A DNA stretch of 64,000 nucleotides, from contig NC_087082.1 of assembly GCF_026151205.1 (NCBI RefSeq), positions 12,387,365 to 12,451,364 on the forward strand. The letters run 5' to 3'. Every line of letters begins with the position of its first letter. Positions within the stretch are counted from its first letter, which is position 1. The notes below the pieces were generated by a model, which saw only the letters and a list, made by a program, of their open reading frames with translations, was not told the origin of the DNA and did no database searches. Shown one piece after another: positions 58,361 to 64,000 of the stretch. This stretch comes from Bolinopsis microptera (Eukaryota > Ctenophora > Tentaculata > Lobata > Bolinopsidae). Made by a program: the position numbers and the translations under genes.

Positions 58361-59257
58361 TGATATATCTCAATACCTGGATTCTTTGAGCTCATGATAT
58401 CAACATCGACATAGCGATGGAAATTAGTGATCGAGCTTTGAATATAATAACACATAAATGTGGTGGTACTTGAACTCACGAATGTCGTGTTATATATTAA
58501 TTGGGGTATAATCATCCCATTTTAAGGCTTACTTGTAGCCATACTTGGGCTCATTTGGCACCATTAATGAATATCACCTTTGAATTGAATTGGATATAGC
58601 GGGGAAACTTGCCGCATAACTCACGAAACTCACAACCCGCAAATGGATCTGCTAGTTTTTCAAACTGCTTTCTGTCTTTTATCTCATTAGTCTATCACTG
58701 GAACAAACCATTTCTGTGGAATTATAGCTTTCAGAATACTGTGGAATACTGGAATAGGTTGATTGTTCTTGGTACGTTCACTTTGACTCAAAATGATGTG
58801 AAAACGATCTGACCTGACTGGATATAAACGATATCTATCTTCGTATGGGATATGGCCATAAACTTGGTTCTGTAATTGCGTGTTTCAACATTTTACACAG
58901 ACAATTACCGATATACCATACAACCTCATTTGCAGCTTAGTTGTAGGACAGCCGGAAGAGAAGTATTTAACAGCTTCCTCCACGGTACATATTCTAGCTT
59001 GTGAATGATAACTTCAGATGAGTGTGTAATAGACTCTCACTTCAAGTGACATCACCCAGCAACAGAGGATGACTGAAGAACTTGTGAGGGGCAAGGAACT
59101 GAAAAGAGGTTAGAAGAAAAATGCGACAAATCGAATGGGCTTCTGAATCAATGACACAATAACTATGAACTGCAATCTGAACGAAAACACAGCACTGAAT
59201 TCATTATGTGCTGTACAGAACTGGTTGACTACAGGGTTCTTTTTTCTACAACTGAGA

Positions 59258-59318
59258 GTTGAGAATACTCAACTAGAATAATTGAGGTTGTTGAGAAATC
59301 TCAACTAAGGAACCTTTT
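59258..59318. repeat. bipartite dyad element, copy 6
   Basis: Dyads at 59258 (AATA) and 59290 (centre AAAT), consensus arms, step 32 bp; AACCTTTTC box. Confidence 0.94.
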
Positions 59319-59640
59319 CACAGGAATTCCTGTTAAATATTGCTACCATATCATATCCACCCAAGGAGTAAAAGCTTCAAATTGCATAGTCTATCATATA
59401 TATGTATATACATATTTATATACGACACAGTTCCTATAGGTTGGGATTTTAACATAGTTCTATCAGAATCAGCAAGAGTTCTATCTGACTGGGTTGAAGT
59501 GTACAGGAAGAGAATACAGATAATTACATGAAGTTCATAAAACACATTGTCCTGAATAATTAGGGCCTGCCAAGGACAAATCAGTTCGTGAGAGGTGCTC
59601 CAAGCAAGTGTAGATTGGCTGATATTATGTTGACTGAAAT

Positions 59641-59702
59641 GTCGAGAATGCTCGACTGAAAGTGTTAAACTATGTTGAGGACACTCAACTGAAATACCTT
59701 TT
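59641..59702. repeat. bipartite dyad element, copy 7
   Basis: Dyad 1 GTCGAG-AATG-CTCGAC (compensated), dyad 2 at 59674 GTTGAG-GACA-CTCAAC, step 33 bp; TACCTTTTG box. Confidence 0.94.
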
Positions 59703-60266
59703 GTGCGATGGCGCATTTGCCTCGGTGCTGTTATGGCTGTAGTGGAGAGGGCGGCACACGCAGACGGCGTTATCGCTTTTTGGCTTCCAAATTTATCACG
59801 ATGAAAGGAAGGCTAAGTGTCGGCATAGCGTAAAGGTGTGGCGCTCAGGGATTGTGTCGGCAGCGAACCTTAAATCCTTCAGTGTACAGCAAGAATTGCG
59901 TGCACTGAAATGTGAGTGTGGCTGAGTTATGCCAATCATGAACAGCCATATTCTCGTCATAACACCCAAAAAAGAGGCAAGAGTAGATCAAAACTCAACA
60001 TAAGGAACATAATGTAGATCATTGAAAATAGAAGACAGACCCTATTACCGACAAACCTATCAGTCCTGACAAAGAGGATGTAACCTGACTCGAAACGTGG
60101 GACTGTGATCTGTTATCTGAGACATAGCAAGGACTTCACGTTATCGGGGGATGTGCGGATATCACGTGGGTTGCGGGGTACCGGTACCGTCGTGTACTAG
60201 AATCAAACTGCAAGGACTCAAACTAAGCAGGCATGCTCTGAGGTCAGCTCTGGTCAGCAAGACTGT
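59703..60266. other. spacer between dyad elements 7 and 8, no gene seen
   Basis: Less AT-rich than average, with no open frame of note. Confidence 0.35.
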
Positions 60267-60330
60267 GCCGAGAATACTCAGCTAAAGGTTATGGATTGTT
60301 GTTGAGAATTCTCAACTAGGGAGGCCTTTT
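60267..60330. repeat. bipartite dyad element, copy 8
   Basis: Dyad 1 GCCGAG-AATA-CTCAGC: position 2 is compensated (C with G), position 3 is a C-A mismatch. Dyad 2 at 60301 GTTGAG-AATT-CTCAAC, step 34 bp; GGCCTTTTCG box. Confidence 0.9.
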
Positions 60331-60452
60331 CGACGGTACCGTACATGAACCGGCAATAACATAACATAGCAACGTAGCACAGAATCCGCGTAACATCACA
60401 ACGTCGACAGTAACATGTTCTCGGCGCCAAGAAGACACGGTGACAGGCTGAG

Positions 60453-60519
60453 GTTGAGAATTCTCAACTCGTTGTTAAATTGAAAATATTGAGAATGCTC
60501 AATAAATGACAGGCCTTTT
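60453..60519. repeat. bipartite dyad element, copy 9
   Basis: Dyad 1 GTTGAG-AATT-CTCAAC. Dyad 2 at 60488 is ATTGAG-AATG-CTCAAT: position 1 compensated (A with T). Step 35 bp, the longest; GGCCTTTTT box. Confidence 0.92.
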
Positions 60520-60674
60520 TATTTTCTTATCATCATTATATATCATCGTAGTATGGATACTCGCTGCGCTGGCGGTTATTCGTGCGTCGTTCTCAACGGT
60601 CACGCGTAAGATTTGGTCACTGCATACTGTCGCCTCCCTCTGTATAGCGCACATCTCATTTTCTCTCCGGACTG

Positions 60675-60740
60675 GTTGAGAATACTCAACTTAGGTTGGT
60701 AGAATTCGTTGAGAACACTCAACATAGCACTTTACCTTTT
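60675..60740. repeat. bipartite dyad element, copy 10
   Basis: Dyads at 60675 (AATA) and 60708 (AACA), consensus arms, step 33 bp; the box TACCTTTTCG follows 12 bp after dyad 2, the longest gap of the canonical copies. Confidence 0.94.
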
Positions 60741-60856
60741 CGATGTTACTATTTGATAACTTCTCCTCGCTCTATTCGCTCTCCTCGCAATTGTACAGCT
60801 AAGATCCGTGGCTCCCCCTCGCTAGCTCTACGTAGATTTCCCCTCTTCCGTACTTC

Positions 60857-60918
60857 GTCGAGAATACTCAACTGTATTTGATAAAGTGTTGAGAACACTC
60901 AACTGTTTGTTACCTTTT
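60857..60918. repeat. bipartite dyad element, copy 11
   Basis: Dyad 1 GTCGAG-AATA-CTCAAC with a C-A mismatch at position 3; dyad 2 at 60888 consensus with AACA. Step 31 bp; TACCTTTTC box. Only 182 bp after copy 10. Confidence 0.93.
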
Positions 60919-61878
60919 CATTCCCAGCAAGTTGCTATTACCGTACCGGACTCCCACTTTCTCGCTTGTTCTCTCAAAGCACATCCCTCCTGTTCGCGTT
61001 CAGTAGGCGTTTAACCCCCAAATTTTAGAGTCTGCTGCAATCCGGTTGCAGGTTAGGCACTTCCTCATCCTCCTCCCAGTCGACCTCTTCCCAGAGAAAT
61101 TATCTCAACCTGTATGTACATAAGTTATCAGTTTTGATAACTTAAGCCTCCAAAATTATCGGGGCCTCCCTTCAAACACATAGAAAACACACTATGCTAT
61201 TTTATACCACCATCATTTTCCTGTAAACCTACATCAAAGACTTTTCAAACCTTAATACCCACTGTTTACCCGTTCACCATTCAAGCTCAAGATCTAGAAT
61301 AACGTTTACTCTGCTTAAAGTGTCAGGCATAACTCAGAGCAAATATCTTCACCAGATGTTTGAGACAAACTGTATCCCTGCTAGACTTCTCTTGCAAGAC
61401 TGGATTCTGGCGTTGTTCACAGCTCTAGATACTGCTCCGACTTGGTGTTCACGAGGTTACACTGGCACGATCAAAGCTGCGTTTTCAGCGTGGACATCAA
61501 GCATATATCAGCTGTGATGGTGATGTTAGTGGGCAAACCGCCCACTCAAAATATCTATATCACATATAATTCATTTTAGTATTACCGAGCCATCAGTTGC
61601 TCATACTTAGTCAGGTATGCTTACAGTACAAGGTCAGGATTATCATGCTCAACTACTTGGAGGCCCAATATGATTGAGGACACATTATGGTACCTGTACC
61701 AGAAGATTCGAAGAGATAAGTTTCAGGGTGATCGGGGTCAGCCAGGCCGAGGGTGAATGAGGTTGTAACACACAGCATCTCAGCTCTGAAGTACCGATAT
61801 CTCAGCTAGCAAACACACGCGGGCAGGAGTACCTCTTCTCACTCTGACGTCCTCTTCAGTGACGCCCTCTTCATTCAC
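60919..61878. other. spacer between dyad elements 11 and 12, no clear gene
   Basis: Pyrimidine-rich start. A 65-codon frame at 61320-61517 (plus strand) has no recognisable feature. Confidence 0.35.
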
Positions 61879-61939
61879 GTCGAGAACACTCGACTGTATC
61901 TGTTGAGGGGTGTTGAGGTTTCTCAACTTGCTTCCTTTT
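61879..61939. repeat. bipartite dyad element, copy 12
   Basis: Dyad 1 GTCGAG-AACA-CTCGAC (compensated, and with the centre normally seen in dyad 2). Dyad 2 at 61912 GTTGAG-GTTT-CTCAAC. Step 33 bp; TTCCTTTTG box. Confidence 0.92.
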
Positions 61940-63268
61940 GTTTTACATGGGAATGGCCATGTTTGCGCAGTTCACGCAAAGGTAGTTACGAGAAAGCGTA
62001 ACTTTCAAAACAGCGCTGCCGAGTAGCCACCAAGCGAGGACGAACAAAACGTCAGTCAAACGAACTCCTTATCCTTCTACGACGCGTTATATAACTCAGG
62101 TCACGTTTGTGAAGCCGGAAACGTACGAGTAGGTAGACGCGGACGGTCCCGTTAGAGGGCTGGAAATTTATCAAGGGAACCTCGGAAAGATACATCAAGA
62201 CGGGCAAGACTGTTGTTTTCACGATGAGCTTCCATCTGTAATACAAAAACCATTCAGACATTTAATTTTCAGTTAAATTAGGGAAATTAGACAAAATTTT
62301 ATTATTCTTATATTAGTAGTATTACACGTTATTCAAGAAGACATGGTCCGGTAATTAATGAACTAGTTCTACCTGAAAAAACAGCTCATCAGACAACCAC
62401 ATCACCCTCTAGGTTTAAGAGATAACAGACTTTAGAGTGTGGCCATTGAAGCGGTACGCGAGGGATCTCTCACTCTCTCTCTCTTGCAGCTCATTAGTCG
62501 ACACTCGTTGTTGAACCTACATACTGTTAAGAACCTGCTCTCTGCAAAGTTCGTGGAGCAAAACACTGAGTGGAGCTGTCGGGACGTGTACATGTTACAT
62601 TCTCCTCATGTCTCGTGCAACGAACGTGTCCGTGTTGACTGTCAGCCTTCAGCTCTCGGATCACACATCACGCACGCCTGTATGCTGTGAAAATATGTAC
62701 ACTGTACAGAGAACAAAACAAAGGAATGAGGTGGCCACTATTTCACTGCCAGCGTGTATTAACATTGTGTGATCATATCATGTCAACGTGAAATAATGCA
62801 TCAGAAAATAATTAGGTCAACGTGATTAAATTGTCCTGACATGTTGATATAAATGCATGTCACATTCTCACACAGTTTTGTTAACTATTAAGTTCACTAA
62901 CTGAATAATAGCATTGCGAAACTTACAGTTTCCGCAGAAGCCGCTTGTACAGTGTACACAGGGTATAGGGGTTAAGAGGACTGTCAGATGTCTCTAAATG
63001 TAGGAATTCTCAGTTCGTCTCTTGTGTCACCTCTGCACTCCTCTTCTCTTTTCTCTCTCCAGCTCCCGTCTCTTCAGTTGTTCCTCCAGCTCCCGTCTCT
63101 TTGTTCGTAATTCTGTACTCCACATTCCTCTCCCAGCTCACTTCGTTTATCTAACCCTACCAGCTCTCACATCACTGCTCCTAAGTCGTGTACTGTCTCC
63201 ATCACATCAAGATCACACTCCTACTCGCTTGCGTACCTGCAATCTGCATCCTCAATCTCCTCCTGGTC
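61940..63268. other. spacer between dyad elements 12 and 13, no clear gene
   Basis: Contains a CT-rich tract (about 63015-63150) over which a 114-codon frame is open. An 83-codon frame at 62439-62690 is unrecognised. Confidence 0.35.
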
Positions 63269-63556
63269 ATGTCGTCGAGTCTCACCGTACCAGCCAATAT
63301 CTTACACCACCAGTCACGTCAGAAACCAAGTCTGTCAAGCAGGAGAGACTCTCACCGGGTCGTTAGAACACTTGTCAGTCAGATCTCGCACAATGTAGCT
63401 GAGTCAGCAGTCAGATCAGGGAAGGTTCAGCACGTAACGCTATTAGGGGGGTCTCTGCACGATCTTAACTATGCTCCGGAGACACGAACTCTAGTTAACC
63501 TGTTAGCACCACAAATAACTTTCACATCTTACTATGATACCGACTCTAAAATCTAA
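63269..63556 (+). CDS. possible small protein, unrecognised
   Basis: 95-codon frame from the ATG at 63269 (the frame is open from further upstream). It is Ser/Arg-rich at the start and more protein-like later (SGKVQHVTLLGG, TRTLVNLLAPQ). No signal peptide, domain or family recognised, and no neighbouring gene supports it. May be chance or one exon of a gene. Confidence 0.2.
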   Translation: MSSSLTVPANILHHQSRQKPSLSSRRDSHRVVRTLVSQISHNVAESAVRSGKVQHVTLLGGSLHDLNYAPETRTLVNLLAPQITFTSYYDTDSKI

Positions 63557-63685
63557 AATTGATCATAGTGCGAGATGGTTGCAGGGTTTTTAACACTTAG
63601 ATAAAATAAGAGAAACACGAATTACACGCTTACGTTTGTCAAGGTGACCGTAGAGCTTGTGAGACTGGGTGTCCATGAGTTGACT

Positions 63686-63781
63686 GTTGAGAATCCTCAA
63701 CTAGCAGTTATCAGGGTTGTCGAGAACTCTCGACTTGTCACCGGGAAACTGGGAACAGTCCCGAGTACAAACGGTCCTTTT
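63686..63781. repeat. bipartite dyad element, copy 13 (variant with a third hairpin)
   Basis: Dyad 1 GTTGAG-AATC-CTCAAC; dyad 2 at 63719 GTCGAG-AACT-CTCGAC (compensated), step 33 bp. Instead of the box within 12 bp, a third inverted repeat follows (63742-63763: CGGG, bulge AA, ACTG, loop GGAA, CAGT, CCCG), and TCCTTTTC comes only 13 bp after that. Confidence 0.85.
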
Positions 63782-64000
63782 CTTTATTTTTCATCACTTA
63801 TCTCGGGGAGACCGGGAAACCTCCGTCAAAACTGTAACTAACAACACCGAGGTAACGCTAGTCGCTATCAGGCGGGCAGGGACTGCACGGGGCACAACCT
63901 GTTGCCCTGTAATGGGGAATTTTGTGTCAGTCTTACCGACTAACGACCAAAGTTTTAAACAGTAAAATTTACGGACAAGAAATTTGCGTGAAAATGGCCA

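Noticed and set aside
55333-63781. CRISPR-like array
   Set aside because: The repeats are short dyads at irregular distances of 0.2-1.8 kb in an animal genome with spliced genes; there are no uniform spacers and no cas genes.
55333-63781. Histone-type 3' stem-loops
   Set aside because: The 6-bp stem with 4-base loop is similar in size, but the stem and loop sequences differ from the histone stem-loop, elements come in pairs, and no histone genes are present.
55333-63781. Helitron 3' termini
   Set aside because: Helitron ends have a subterminal hairpin, but there is no shared sequence upstream of the dyads, no CTRR end, and the arm changes are compensated copy by copy, which is not expected of decaying transposon ends.
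55333-63781. Pol III terminators of a small-RNA gene family
   Set aside because: TTTT after hairpins suggests this, but no shared RNA body or A/B boxes are visible upstream of the dyads. Not excluded, only unsupported.

Overview
This is animal nuclear DNA: AT-rich, with spliced genes using GT..AG introns, AATAAA signals, CR1/L2-type LINEs, short foldback transposons and microsatellites. A Scribble-family LAP protein, a secreted esterase with three ShKT domains and a small invertebrate-type secreted domain together suggest an early-branching metazoan. A cnidarian is the best guess, but the species cannot be named from sequence alone.

Layout. 0-9.3 kb: a small secreted protein gene (920-1351), a 0.58-kb foldback element (2853-3434), and a spliced gene for a secreted PI-PLC X-domain-like protein (4059-9304) whose last intron holds a decayed retroelement, itself interrupted. 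9.3-13.6 kb: repeat-rich intergenic DNA. 13.7-48.6 kb: one long gene of 15 coding exons (578 aa) for a LANO/LRRC1-like LAP protein, with leucine-rich repeats and LAP-specific region but no PDZ domain. Its introns carry a nearly intact LINE (about 20.9-25.4 kb) and a 5'-truncated copy of it, a 4.74-kb DNA transposon with a target-site duplication and a 2.5-kb purine minisatellite (28279-33022), and two tandemly duplicated intronless carboxylesterase genes on the same strand (36522-38105 and 39107-41020). The second esterase has three N-terminal ShKT domains and the first has none.

48.7-55 kb: gene-poor DNA with nested inverted repeats, a 50-bp palindrome and a short telomere-like tract.

55.3-63.8 kb: the most unusual feature. 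Thirteen copies of a bipartite element lie in one orientation and in no regular spacing. Each has two 16-bp dyads (6-bp arms, exactly 4 central bases; consensus GTYGAG-NNNN-CTCRAC), 30-35 bp apart start to start, followed in twelve copies by a CTTTT box 7-12 bp further on. Arms co-vary between copies while spacers and flanks do not align. The usual centres of dyad 1 (AATN) and dyad 2 (AACN) differ. I recognise no known element. Selection on a structure (RNA double hairpin or paired protein site) at each position fits better than recent duplication, but the function is unknown.

The genes do not form an operon. The LAP gene should act in cortical polarity and junction scaffolding, the esterases and the PLC-like protein are secreted, and the nested esterases reached their position by insertion and tandem duplication inside a LAP intron.
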